Source: Mimachlamys varia (lineage: Eukaryota > Mollusca > Bivalvia > Pectinida > Pectinidae). From it: a stretch of 64,000 nt of DNA. Where the stretch lies: NCBI GenBank assembly GCA_947623455.1, contig OX392529.1:50398686-50462685 (forward strand). Direction: 5' to 3'. Under the pieces are notes generated by a model. It was given only the letters and a program-made list of their open reading frames with translations. It was not told where the DNA came from and made no database searches. Both the position numbers and the translations under genes were made by a program. Positions 40,627 to 51,850 of the stretch are shown here, piece by piece; the first letter of the stretch is position 1, and every line of letters starts with the position of its first letter.

Positions 40627-41050
40627 ACCTCCTCCAAATCCACGCGTCTTCTCCATCCCAAGTTACCCCCTTCACTACCCACGTTACTCCCCCTCCCCAC
40701 CAACGTCACTACACCTGACCCACGTCACTCCCCCTCCCCACCCAAGTTACCTCCTCTCACCACCCAAGTTACCCCCTCTCACCACCCACGTCATCCCCCT
40801 CACCGACCACTCAACATCCCCCTCCCCACCAGGTCTCTTCCCCTCACCGACCTCGCCACATCCCCCTTACCGACCCCGCCACATCCCCCTCACCGACCAC
40901 GGCACTCGCCCTGCCCACCCACGGCACTTCCCCTCCCCACCCACGTCACTTCCCCTCACCGACCACAGCACTCCCCCTCCCCACCCACGTCACTTCCCCT
41001 TACCGACCACGCCACTTCCCGTCCCCATCCATGCCACTCCCACAAGCCGT
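40627..41050. repeat. C-rich 22-bp minisatellite
   Basis: Imperfect tandem copies alternate two related 22-bp forms, one beginning CCCCTCCCCACCCACGTCAC and one with CACCGACCACGCCAC in place of the middle. There are roughly 18 copies. The minus strand is G-rich with repeated GGGG runs. Confidence 0.85.
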
Positions 41051-42658
41051 CCTCTTCCCTTCGTGTAAGTACGGCACGCACATTTTTCTCCCTATCAGCC
41101 GAAAGTACAATGTACCGAGTTTGACCAATCTGAACACATAGATACTGCCCACACATCCGTATATGATTCCTTGACCAATAACAAATTATAAAAGTTACAT
41201 GTACCAAGAAGTTTACCTCTTCCAAGTTTAAGTTTCCTCCGGGCTAGGTGTCCTCTTACGGTGATAAACGTCTGAATCGCTCAATAACGCATCATTACAC
41301 GATGAACTTTCGCTCCATATATAACGCATCATTTCGCGATGATCTGCACGTGCTGAACATGACAGGTGGTGTATCATTGACACACGTGTACGGTCATATT
41401 ACCTGACGGAGCACAGGGGCCAGATTTATTTTATATTGTGTGTACACAGGAGTAAAATCTGGCTTACTACTCTGTATAAAATAGAATAACATTTTAAATT
41501 AATACTAAATATAATAGTATTCGACGAGAAAATACTATAGGTCGGGTGCATATAACCCAATTTAAAACGTTTTGCTTCTCTAATAGTTTCATGTTTCCCT
41601 CAGTTTCTTACATTCATTTTATTTTATTTTATTTAAGCATGGTTAATTTGCAAAACACAAACAATCTTAAACAATCACGCTGATCTATATACGCGTATGA
41701 TTGCTACACATTTAAATAAAAAAACAATAATAACAGTTAATTGAAATAATTTTAAAAGAATGAAGACTAAAATTCACAAATCATGTACTATTATATAATT
41801 TCTATCCACGTAAATGTCTGTGAAATTTGTACTCAATATGATATGCATTGTTGCATGTTTTGGGAGCGTAAAATTTACACTCTCTGTTCTCCTCCGAACC
41901 ATAGCCATTCCCGCTCATCCTCAATCTCTTAATTCAAAGAAAAAGAAATACTAAAAAGTAGTTATTTCCTCAAACCTAGCAGTTTTTATCCAAAGGAGAT
42001 TTGCATGTACAAGTAGATTAAATTACTAATACTGCATGCATACCTACCGTGAACATCATAATAAACCGAGCTTGGTTTGATATCTTACAAATATTTTGTG
42101 TTTGTTTGTTTGTTTATTCCCGGATCCACGTGCAGGTCAAACTGAAATGTCACTTTTAGCGAAAAAAAGGTTACAGACAGATGGCGACACCAATAACAAA
42201 AAATGTTCATGCAGATCACCTACGCGCTCTACATCCCCGGAAAACCGAAGGCTCCGTGTGCAGCACCTTGTTGGTGAAGCATGGAGACAGATTCGACCAG
42301 TACACCAAAAGAATCTCGAGGCCACATAACGGTAAACATTGACAGGCTTTGAAGTCGGTGGTGGTTCTTTGTTATCTTCAAAGGACAGGCATGCGGCCTA
42401 GCGATTGGTCAAGGATGTTCTACCTGAGCTTGCACGTGCCTTCAAATTTTGCCTTGATATAATCCATGTCGTTAAAATAGACACTTTCACATGAAAAACC
42501 TTCAGTTTTGCCATAACATATTCCAGGGGTGTAGAGAGCGTAGGATGTGTAAACTGCTGCTCTCGACATCGACTTGTGATTTTTCATTAAATCAAAGTAC
42601 TGAAAGTTATGAAACGCTAAAACTTCTAACAATAGTATGTATTTTTCGACAGCTATTG
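41051..42658. other. Intergenic; one weak exon-like frame
   Basis: A frame of 77 codons at 42096-42329 (+) is preceded by a (GTTT)n run and contains a Cys-Ser-Cys and an Arg-rich stretch. It matches no family I recognise and has no second copy for comparison. It could be an exon or chance. The rest is AT-rich, with a TTTTATTTTATTTTATTT run near 41618. Confidence 0.3.
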
Positions 42659-43130
42659 AAGTGATTTTGTTGTATGGGTTAATAAGTTTCGATATCAGAA
42701 GGTTTCAGAATAGGGATTAAGCAAGTATAAGAGTAAACCCAATAACACGAAAATTGTTTAGATTGACGAGTTTTATTTCAAGCTACATGTACAATTTAGT
42801 ACAGTGCTTTAACAATTCAACAAAAATGTCTTTTTTTATCACAAATGAATATTAGTATGTTAGACACAAAATGAAACAAAGCAAAAAAATCACACCCGAG
42901 ATCCAGTTGGAAATGCAAGATGGCGATTATTTACGGGAACAATGGCAGATCAAAGTTGAAACGACATATACTGGTTTGTTTAATAATAAAATGTATGTTA
43001 TTGTAAGGTAATACAAATTTGAATAATGACGTAGACATATCATATACCAACCTAAAAGTATGATTAATATGGGGCATGTTTTAATTGTACATAGGATTTA
43101 GGTCGCCTTCTATATTCGAGCTAGAGGAAA

Positions 43131-43204
43131 TTTCCCTTTAGCTCAGTGGTAAAGCGTCCAACTAGAACCTGGAGATCGAGGGTTCGATCCCTGGTGGAAG
43201 CGCA
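43131..43204 (+). other. tRNA-like module with A and B boxes
   Basis: A-box-like TTAGCTCAGTGGTAAAGCG at 43138 and a good B box GGTTCGATCCC at 43181-43191, spaced as in a tRNA. The acceptor and T stems pair poorly and the anticodon stem has a mismatch, so it is not a functional tRNA. It resembles a tRNA-derived internal RNA polymerase III promoter of the kind found at SINE heads. Confidence 0.6.
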
Positions 43205-43315
43205 CTATTCTCTTTCCTGTTACAAATGGTGCCCGTGGTGTTCGGGGTGAACACATTTAAAAAGAGGGGTAGTGTAGCAGATTGTATTTGTACATAGGAT
43301 TTAGGTCGCGTTTTA

Positions 43316-43395
43316 AAGGCCCAATATACGTAACATCAGGACTTGGGCTTGATTTTCACTTCAAGTTTTGCCGAAAGCTATGTATATTGGGCCTT
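43316..43395 (-). mobile_element. MITE-B, 80-bp copy
   Basis: Terminal inverted repeats begin AAGGCCCAATATAC. It is flanked by TA on both sides (43314-43315, 43396-43397) and absent from the same position of the duplicate copy (GCGTTTTACACTGAAGC near 44848), which gives a true empty site. Read on the minus strand, its interior matches the first part of the 389-bp copy at 61781, so it is an internally deleted relative. The TA duplication points to a Tc1/mariner-type transposase acting in trans. Confidence 0.85.
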
Positions 43396-43725
43396 TAAAC
43401 TGTAGCTTCAAGCTAGAGGGAATTTCCCCTTAGCTCAGTGGTAGAGCGTCCAGGTGTAATGAAGTAATTTAAAAATTCCGTTTCATATCATTTTATGTCA
43501 TATCTCTCAACAGATATGGTGGCGTATGTAGAAAACCATCTTTCATTAATTTTAGAACATATGTAAATTATATGTCATATAAATATTTAAGACATCTGAT
43601 AAAGAATCTCCCGTGCATCGGAGCACAGTAATAGTTAGCTGCGATAACGTAGCTCTTCACGACGAGACGATTGTTTTTATATTGCGTCGTTAGAGGTACG
43701 AACTGGTCCCATGCCTGGTAGTGCA

Positions 43726-44124
43726 CAGGGACCTGATAATTTGTTACAGCTAGTTTTGGACCTAAAATAGGGTGTTTAGAGTAATTTTTACACATTTGGG
43801 GGGTTAAGACCAATTTTCGATAAAAATGCCCCCTCAGTAGTCATAAAAGCTGTGGAAAGCTTTCCAGATCGAAAAATCGACCCACCTACCTTTCTTGCAT
43901 CAAAACTCTCATTTCTAGTTGAGGTACGAAAAAACGCTTGGTACCGTTGGAAAGATGGATAATTTTTATTTTATAAACCTCCTAAATTCAAGTCAAATGT
44001 ATCCTCCTTCCGCAGAAATAATCTCCATTTCCTCCAAAAACACGCAAAATTCCCGTGTCTCATAGTTCTCGACACCTTGCCGGCCACTTCGTTACAAATT
44101 CATGAGGTTGACGTCACTACACGC
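43726..44124. other. Spacer between the two 1.06-kb duplicates
   Basis: No gene, repeat or RNA feature identified. Confidence 0.4.
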
Positions 44125-44573
44125 AAGTGATTTTGTTGTATGGGTTACTAAGTTTCAATATCAGAAGGTTTCAGAATAGGGATTAAGCAAGTATTTAGAG
44201 TAAACCCAATAACACGCAAATTGTTTAGATTGACGAGTTTTGTTTCAAACTACATGTACAACTTAGTACAGTGCTTTAACAATTCAACAAAAATGTCAAT
44301 TTTTATCACAAATGAATATCGATCCATTTACATGGAAATAAATGGCTTTAGTATGTTAGACACAAAATGAAACAAAACAAACAAATCACACCCGAGATCC
44401 AGTTGGAAATGCAAAATGGCGATTAATTACGGGAACAATGGCAGATCAAAGTTGAAACGACATATACTGGTTTGTTTCAATAATAAAATGTATGTTATTG
44501 TAAGGTAATACAAATTTGAATAATGACGTAGACATATCATATACCAACCTAAAAGTATGATTAATATGGGGCA

Positions 44574-44910
44574 GGTTTTAATTGTACATAGGATTTAGGT
44601 CGCCTTCTATATTCGAGCTAGAGGGAATTTCCCTTTAGCTCAGTGGTAAAGCGTCCAACTAGAACCTGGAGATCGAGGGTTCGATCCCTGGTGGAAGCGC
44701 ACTATTCTCTTTCCTGTTACAAATGGTGCCCATGGCCCTTACTGACGTGTCAGTGGAGATATAACATGGGTTGTGGTGTTCATGGGTTAACACATTTAAA
44801 AAGAGGGGTAGTGTAGCAGATTGTAATTGTACATAGGATTTAGGTCGCGTTTTACACTGAAGCTTCAAGCTAGAGGGAATGTCCCCTTAGCTCAGAGGTA
44901 GAGCGTCCAG
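44574..44910 (+). mobile_element. Candidate miniature LTR retrotransposon (TRIM-like), copy 2
   Basis: Same layout as copy 1: left repeat ending GTTACA at 44721, TGGTGCCCATGG at 44724-44735, purine run AAAAAGAGGGG at 44798-44808, and right repeat starting TGTAGCAG at 44812. The internal region is 90 bp, so copy 1 has an internal deletion. The right repeat loses similarity after the A box, as in copy 1. The shared truncation therefore predates the duplication. Confidence 0.4.
44628..44701 (+). other. tRNA-like module, copy 2
   Basis: Identical to the module at 43131, with the B box at 44678-44688. A further A-box-only remnant (TTAGCTCAGAGGTAGAGCG) lies at 44887 in the right terminal repeat, and another at about 43431. 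Confidence 0.6.
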
Positions 44911-45183
44911 GTGTAATGAAGCAATTTAAAAATTCCGTTTCATATCATTCTATGTCATATCTCACAACAGATATGGTGGCGTATGTAGAAAACTATCTTT
45001 CATTAATTTTAGAACATATATAAATTATATGTCATATAAATATTTAAGACATCTGATAAAGAATATCCCGTGCATCGGAGCACATTAATAGTTAGCTGCG
45101 ATAACGTAGCTCTTCACGACGAGACGATTTTTTTATATATTGCGTCGTTAGAGGTACAAACTGGTCCCATGCCTGGTAGTGCA

Positions 45184-46829
45184 GCAAAATCAAAAGTGTT
45201 CAATCTGTAAGATTTCATTTAATTACCACATCATGTGAGCATAATGTTGTCAAAATAATACAGTATTGCTGAAATATCCAGTGTTTACCATGTTTAATAT
45301 TTTTTTCACAAAATAAGCAGAACCAGAAATGTCCTTCTTGACAAACACAAGAAACTACCGCCATGACAGTTCACGTGTGATGTTATCTCAGATCTCGTTT
45401 TTATATATGGCCTGCATAGCCAAATATGGAGTTACTATGGCTTACTACGACTTCCTTATTTGGTCCGCACGCGCGCGCCCATTAAAAAAATTAGAGGAAC
45501 TCTTCAGAAAAGAAACCAAACAATTTACTTAAGTTTTAATCATGGGTGCCGCTACTAATTTCAGTTGATGGTTCGTTACGTGAACTTAATATTTAACGAT
45601 ATTTTAAATGGATTTTAATTAAAAGTAGGAGATAAACAGTAATGATTTATAACCAAGTATATTTATCGATGAGAACCAATCGGCCGATAAGCGATGCAAA
45701 AATCGCCCGGTGTGAATCAAACCGGGCTTGCTCCATTACGAGACATGGGACCGATTAATACCCGGCCGGGACAGACCCATAGGAGGCCGGGTATTAATAT
45801 TAGTACTTATTTATAGTAAGCACAATATGTCTGTATGAACATTAAACAATAGATCCCAGAAAAACGAAATACTAATATTAGTATGAGAAAGATAACTCTA
45901 GAAGTTGGCAATTAGTTAACAATCTTCCAATGCGAAATCGAAGATGGCCGCCTTTCCGCCATTTTGTTTTTACTGATCAGCATGAAATCAAACGGGCATA
46001 ACTAAGCACAACGGGAAACCTACATATGCAATTTGAAAAACAGACTGAAGAAGTTTTTAACACAATAATAAATCTTCAGGTTAGCATTATCGTTCGGAGG
46101 AAGGTGAATGAATCATTGAAATATACGCTGCTTGTAGTAAGCACAAGGGATATAAGATAAAAAATCAAAAAAAAAATCGCAAACATATCCCTCCCTTAAT
46201 TTCAAGTTACAAATTATAGTTTGAATTATTCAATTTGGCAAAAAAATCACATTAAACAGTCAAATTGTTGTTCCAAAAGAACGACGTCCTATTACGATAT
46301 CTTTACTAAGATGGAGAAAATTAATGGTATGTAAATATGTCATATTCACTTACATCTCTAAGCCTATTTATCAATTATCAAGTTCATACACAAAGTAGAG
46401 AAAATTGCATGTATGTTGGCCGTGAAATTTTTTCACTGTATATTTCATGCATTTTGACAAATTTTCAATGAGTTTCCTGTCTTTGTTTTTCACTGGAACT
46501 TATTGAAATTCCACATACATGTACAGAACTATTTGCCCATTCCTACATTAATACATTTATGTAATTTTTCCGTAGTCGATTCCATGAGATATTGTACGAT
46601 TTCTGCAGTGGTACATTGTATTATATTATATAAGAATAAAGAACAAAACGGCTTCTTGCTTTTGTCACTGTTCATATATATTCGTACAGTGTATATTTCG
46701 GGAAATTAAGCACTGGAAAGTGTTTGAAATACATCAGATGAAAGAACCAACATTTTTTTACCAGTGTATTGATACAGTATTATAGCGGAAATATTACGTG
46801 TCCGGATATATATGTATATTGCATTACAC
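45184..46829. other. Intergenic, no supported gene
   Basis: AT-rich. A 67-codon frame at 45329-45532 (+) shows no recognisable domain, no splice context and no second copy, so it is not called. The only structural feature seen is the hairpin at 45754. Confidence 0.4.
45754..45798. repeat. Perfect 14-bp inverted repeat (hairpin)
   Basis: ATTAATACCCGGCC at 45754-45767 is matched exactly by its reverse complement at 45785-45798, around a 17-nt loop. It is GC-rich against an AT-rich background. Its function is unknown; it could be the relic of a short foldback element. Confidence 0.8.
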
Positions 46830-47487
46830 TGTACTTTCATGAAATAATGTTTGCAAGCAACACACCTTTATTATGACTGTTATAGTTAGTAAAGGATCTT
46901 TCTAGTCCATGTCTCAAGGAAATTACAAGGAATTCGAGAAGTCACAGAGCTAGGATCTCACCTGTATCAGTACTGTAATCAAATCTGATCACTCTTTAAA
47001 ATATCACTTTTAAATTAACAGTTTATATGTTTCAACAGTTAACTGGCAACATCTTATTATACTCAATAATCGATAATTTTTGTCTACTGTAGAGAATTTT
47101 TTTTTAGGTTTATTAATATAATATAAACACTAATAAAGCATTTACAAAATATATTCAGTAAATATATATTTCAAACTCAAAATTTGACTTTTTGTTGCGT
47201 TGTCAAAAATGGCACGTCCAAAAAAAAGTATTTTGTTTTGCATTCCAGGCATAGCAATACATATTCCAGCAATCATCATAAAACATTAAAATGCTGACAA
47301 AGATATGTTCAGGCGAAGTAAAAAACATTGCAGTAAAAAATAAAAATCAAGTTGTGATCCGGTTTAATGGTACTGCAGGTTAAACAGAAGTTTCCTCTTA
47401 ACAAAAAAAAAAGTGTGAAACGTTCCTGAAACTTGGACCTGTCACCTGTTTGGATTTCCTTTTATTTTCTCCCTTTTCAGACAAGCA

Positions 47488-49458
47488 ATGGATAACGTAC
47501 GTATAATCAAGAAAAGACAATGGCGACCACGTCGCGCAGACGATGAACAACCACGTGCTCGTAATGAGATTCGTTTGATCAGGTTGGACGATCCTTTGGT
47601 AAGTACTGTCAACAGAATGATCTTAAATTGAAGAATGGCAATTGACTTTAGATCTTTAATTGCTATTTAATATTGAGGGTTGATGAAGGATCTTGTTTTA
47701 GCATCATACATCCCAGTTCGGACATTTTAACAGTTCTATCAAAAGATTACTTATTCGACAACCCCCCCCCCCCAACCCACCCATTTTTTATATGAATTGT
47801 GTTAATTTTACAAATTTTGTTTTTTCTTTAAAAGCTAGCTGTGCCTCTAATTTAGCATTTTCTTCCTGCATTGTATACAGAAACGTTCCTTCTCTGGTGA
47901 TAAAAATACCTGCACGACTTGTACTGTTCATACTTCTGACGTCATCAAAAGTCGTCAAACCTGCGAAGACAACCCTGTCTATAATAATTCCAGGGCTTCG
48001 TTCTGCTCACCTTTGAAGGTATTTAATATAAAATTGTGCTTCAAAGCCTCTGGTTTTTTCCATGTCTTGTAATATATTGTAGTATGTTGTCTTAGTTTTT
48101 CCATCACTGCTTTGGTTCCACAATCTGTTTTGTCCAAGTTCTCGTTTTTGTATTTTGACAAACATTTATTTTCTTACTTCATGCTTGTCGGTTTCTTTCG
48201 TTTTGTTGCTCTACTTTCTTCTTTCTCTCCCTCTCCCCTTCTGTCCGATCCTCCAAAAGAGCATACCAGTGCCCAAGACAGCGTCCATTGTGATATTAAG
48301 CACAGGACTGTCCTTGGTCCAGCAACCAAAGTTCCTTGGTAAGGGTCAGAGACGTTCAACTACTGAACAGTTTATTATCTAACATGCTTTATGAATGTTT
48401 GTAATGTATAATTTCTATTCTGATGGTCAGCTTGGTAAACATGGTTTCTTCATCCAGGAACATCTCATGGAAAAAACAACACATTTTGTAAAATAGCATA
48501 TATTTCTTTACTAGTTGGAGAGCCAACAAATGACCTGTTGCTGAATTTGAATCTGACGATGATTTTGACTACAGCCTCGAACTGTTGGTAAGTTTATCGG
48601 GTTAGACATATTGTCTAAAAGTGAAATATAATTTCATGGTTTTTCCTGAGTTACAAAAACCTGCATTGTGACTCCTAAAATTTCCAAAGGACTCCCAAAA
48701 TTTATATATGTTATTGTATATGATTGGTGATGGAAATCCCGGGACCCCTAAATTTGTTAAATGTGCGGGCCCCAGGAAAAACCCTGTTATTTACGTATTC
48801 AGGCTTGTAACTTGATCATAATATATGTCATGGAAAAAAATAATAGTTATCATCGGTAATTGCGCCGACAACATTATACAATAATGGGTTTTAACGATGA
48901 TTATGGATATTGCATTAAGAAATTCGCTAAATGAAATTATTTTGGACTTCTGTCTGCACATTCAAAAGAGAAAAAAAATCTGACAAGATTTGTTTTGAAA
49001 TGTGTACCCTTTACACTTGGATAAAATACTGCTTTTGATTGTTCTGTTTTTATTTTCTTTTAATATGTTTGAAATTTGACTTTTCTTCATTCTAGGGGGA
49101 GTACACTCTCAAAGTTAGTGACGTCACCAAGAAACCGACGCCCTTTTGGTTCGAGTCCGTATCGGTCAAACAGCCAGCAACTCCTGTCAGTGAAGCACTG
49201 TTAAAGACTGACTAACGACCTTCTCCTATCGTGTCCCTGGATACGACCTGCTTGTATCCTCAACAATTCACTCCCGAAGTCGATCTTTGAATCGTGTTGG
49301 ATACCCCAGAAGATGTCGGAGAGTTTGACATCATTATGAACAGTAGACGGGGCTATACGTACATTAACTACAGCAAACATAGGGGCACAAAGAGACGAAT
49401 CGCCTATGATGATGAAGAAGAAGTTCCTATCCCCAGTAAAATGTCAAGGACATGCTGA
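47488..49458 (+). pseudogene. Broken copy of an unrecognised multi-exon gene (left arm)
   Basis: Exons by comparison with the right arm are 47488-47598, 47881-48018, 48260-48338, 48515-48587 and 49096-49458, all with GT donors and AG acceptors. Damage is clear. The second coding exon of the other copy is missing; intron sequence jumps from intron 1 to the end of intron 2 across a C tract near 47762. The exon at 48515 is one base shorter (73 against 74 nt), shifting the frame. The last exon, still exactly 363 nt, has in-frame stops TAA at 49213 and TGA at 49288. The acceptor TTTTCAG at 47480 just before the ATG suggests an upstream non-coding exon. A retained alternative protein cannot be excluded, but the pattern is that of a pseudogene. 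Confidence 0.8.
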
Positions 49459-50000
49459 ATCAAATCCAAAATAGACTTTTGAATGTGTGGATGGTAATGA
49501 CGAGAAAGTGCTGGTCATGTGGCGACTGAATAAATATGACAATATCGATATTAGGCGTTATCGTAAGAATGTGTCAAAGACATTTTATCCAGTTTCTGCC
49601 TGTTTGTTCGTCCGTATTTGTTTTAGCTCTCTCCAAAGTGTATGTGTTTGTAAATTTCAAACTGTAGCTTTTATTATTGGTGAGTTAAGGTATAGATCTG
49701 TTTTTAAATGTCGCACTGCAATTTTCATAATTGTTATGTAAATGTATACCTGTATTTGATATGTAAGATTGCAACTTAAGCGTGTACTTATGATTATCTA
49801 GTATGTAAGTAGTTGTAGTGTGTGTTGATTGCCGATCTACTGTGTAGATCTTATTGTACCAAATTAAAATATTTCATTCTTCATATCTGTTCTTGTTGTT
49901 GTTGATTTAAGTCATAATAAAGAAATCAAAGTACTTAACGCTTAAACATCTAGCTATGGTACATACAGTCGCACCTCGCTATCCCGAAGTCAATTGGATC
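49459..50000 (+). other. 3' flank/UTR relic of the left-arm pseudogene
   Basis: Matches the right arm on both sides of the long simple-repeat expansion found there. Here the corresponding site is only a short stretch, near GTTTCTGCCTGTTTGTTCG (49590). AATAAA occurs at 49916 and AATTAAA at 49862 as possible poly(A) signals. Confidence 0.5.
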
Positions 50001-50419
50001 ATGGGAAAACTTATCCGAGTAATGGGGAAACTATGGGAGTTATAGGAAATCTATGGGAGTTGTCTCGAGTATTCGAGTTACGTGTTTGAATGACAATGTA
50101 AAGCTTGGCAAGGACCAAAAACATACTTCGAATTAAACGTGGTCTTTCAGTTATACGAGTTCGAGATGACGAGGTTCTTCTGTATTATCCAAAGTTATTT
50201 AGGAAGTCATTTGCTACATGTATATGGGTAAGGTATGGGTCCTAAGTTTCGATATCAGAAAGTTTCAGAACAAGTGTTTCGTAAGTGTTGAAAAGTTCTC
50301 AACCGATTGGCATGACACTTTACACAAATATTCACGAACATCATCCCTTGTACAAGTTCGTGTTTCAACTTGCTGTGGTCAAATACTAGGTTACCGTTAC
50401 TATAAATAGAAATTGACCG

Positions 50420-51850
50420 AAATTGACGTCACTATCCAACAAGCTGTATTTCTCAACAAATTTGCATGAACATTTACATACATTTATGTAGGTGTATACA
50501 AACACCATCACGAGTTCGTGTGTCAACCAGCTGCGATCAAAAACTATCAAAAACTAAGAATGCAGCCTGTAAGCGGTGACGTCAATATTTCTGTTATTTT
50601 TATATATAGCAACGGTGACCGAGATTTTGAACTCAGCTGTTGGAAATGCAAACTTGTACATCGGATGATATTTGTGAACACCTGTGTTTCATGCTAATCG
50701 ATTGAGAAATGCAGCCCGGAAATCGGTGACGTTCAGATTTTTGCAATCTGATTAAAATACAGATCCTTGTTCTCACTCCGTTTTACAAGGATCTGACAAC
50801 ATCCCATAAGAGGTCACGTCCAGATGACCTTTGTCGCCTCTTTACTTAACGCTAAAATATTTTTCCAACGACCTGTCATCTTGCAGCAAGCCATTTCGTC
50901 ACATTATTCCGCACGAACTTTTTGGTGACGAAATGACTAAACGGAAAAATGTGTTTATGCAAGCTTTGTCGCCTCAAAATTTTGCTGTCAAGATTCTGCC
51001 AGTAGTAATTTGATTGGCTAATACGAAAGGTCATCGGGACATGACCCTCTATTGGATTATCTCAGATCTTAACGCAGCAGAGAGAAGTTTACGTAACGGC
51101 GCGGAGATCAAGATATGATTTTAATCAGATTGAGATTTTTGTCAATGTTTATATAGTGTAACAGTGACCTTATTTTGACAGCAGCAGGTTGAAATGTGAA
51201 TTCGAACAAGAGATAATGTTTGTGAACACTTTTGTGAAGTTACGAGCGAGGCGATTTAGGAATTCAGTCTGTAAAGCGGTGACTCCAAATTTCTGTTATT
51301 TTTTATATATAGTAACGGTGACCTAGAGCAGCAGGTGGAAACGCAAATTTGTACAAGGGTTGATATTTGTGAACAGTTGTGTAAAGTTTCAAGCCAATTG
51401 GTTGTAAAATACAGCGCGTATAGCAATGACGTTCAAATTTCTGTCAATTTATATATATACATGAAGTAACTATGACTTAGTTTCAAATTTCTTTCAATAT
51501 CTATATATACATGTAGCAATGGTGACCTAGTCTTTGATCTAAGCAGGATGAAATTGAATCTCGTACAAAGGATGAGGTTTGTGAACACTTGTATTAAGTT
51601 CCATGCCAATCAATTGGGAAATGTAGCCTGTAGAGCGATGACTTCCAAAAATGTTGACCTAGTTCCAAATTTCTGTTATTTTCTATGTATAGTAACAATG
51701 ACCTAGCTTTTGACCACAGCAGCTTGAAACGCAAACGCGTACAACGGATGATGTTTGTTAACATTTGTGTCTAGTTTCATGCCAATCGGTCGAGAATTGC
51801 AGCCTGTAAAGCGGTGACGTCATTCGAGATACGTACATGTACCTACGTAT
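50420..51850. repeat. Diverged 150-215-bp tandem repeats
   Basis: Units share GCAGCCTGTAAAGCGGTGAC, TTTCTGTTATTTTTATATAT, GTAACGGTGACCTAG, ACAGCAGCTTGAAA and TTTCATGCCAATCGGT. The GCAGCC landmark falls near 50558, 50707, 51259, 51405, 51619 and 51795. Further units lie at about 53340 and 56003-56250, either side of the LINE, so the LINE landed in the same repeat family. No coding content. Confidence 0.8.
50744..51132. mobile_element. MITE-C, 389 bp, with 9-bp target duplication
   Basis: Terminal inverted repeats CAATCTGATTAAAAT are exact for 15 bp, with partial pairing further in. AGATTTTTG stands directly on both sides (50735-50743 and 51133-51141), a 9-bp target duplication. It interrupts one of the 150-215-bp repeat units. 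No transposase. A 9-bp duplication fits a Mutator-like element best, but other 8-9-bp duplicators are possible. Confidence 0.85.

Larger units (their letters stand above)
43077..43453 (+). mobile_element. Candidate miniature LTR retrotransposon (TRIM-like), copy 1
   Basis: Left terminal repeat about 43077-43224, ending GTTACA. Two bases on, TGGTGCCCGTGG (43227-43238) resembles a primer-binding site, and the purine run AAAAAGAGGGG (43259-43269) resembles a polypurine tract. Both sit in a 48-bp internal region. The right repeat starts TGTAGCAG at 43273 and repeats TACATAGGATTTAGGTCGC, the CTAGAGG..AATTTCCC block and the tRNA-like A box before losing similarity after GCGTCCAGG (43453). It encodes nothing. 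Against the call: the right repeat is incomplete, the left end lacks TGTAGC and no target duplication is clear. A SINE cluster is the alternative. Confidence 0.4.
42659..43725. repeat. Direct duplication of about 1.06 kb, copy 1
   Basis: Starts at AAGTGATTTTGTTGTATGGG and ends at CCCATGCCTGGTAGTGCA. It matches 44125-45183 at high identity with an offset of about 1466 bp. Copy 1 carries an 80-bp MITE-B that copy 2 lacks. It lacks a block of about 30 bp (44323-44352) and a block of about 41 bp (about 44730-44772) found in copy 2. It contains the candidate mini LTR element. Confidence 0.9.
44125..45183. repeat. Direct duplication of about 1.06 kb, copy 2
   Basis: Second copy of 42659-43725, ending at the same GGTCCCATGCCTGGTAGTGC. 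It represents the empty state for MITE-B and keeps the longer internal region of the mini LTR candidate. Confidence 0.9.
46830..50360 (+). repeat. Left arm of a large inverted duplication
   Basis: Sequence from about 46830 to 50360 matches the reverse complement of about 56200-61680 in patches through the whole length. Shared blocks include the region upstream of the gene (TTTCATGAAATAATGTTT, CCATGTCTCAAG), all exons present, the 3' region and the segment beyond it (TAAGTTTCGATATCAGAAAG). Similarity is highest in exons. Many indels make the right arm longer, so the duplication is not recent. Confidence 0.85.

Noticed and set aside
42096..42329. 77-codon gene
   Set aside because: No family match, no support from a second copy, and it opens within a (GTTT)n run; kept only as a weak possibility.
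43131..43204. Functional tRNA gene
   Set aside because: A and B boxes are good, but the acceptor and T stems do not pair and the module recurs inside a repeat.
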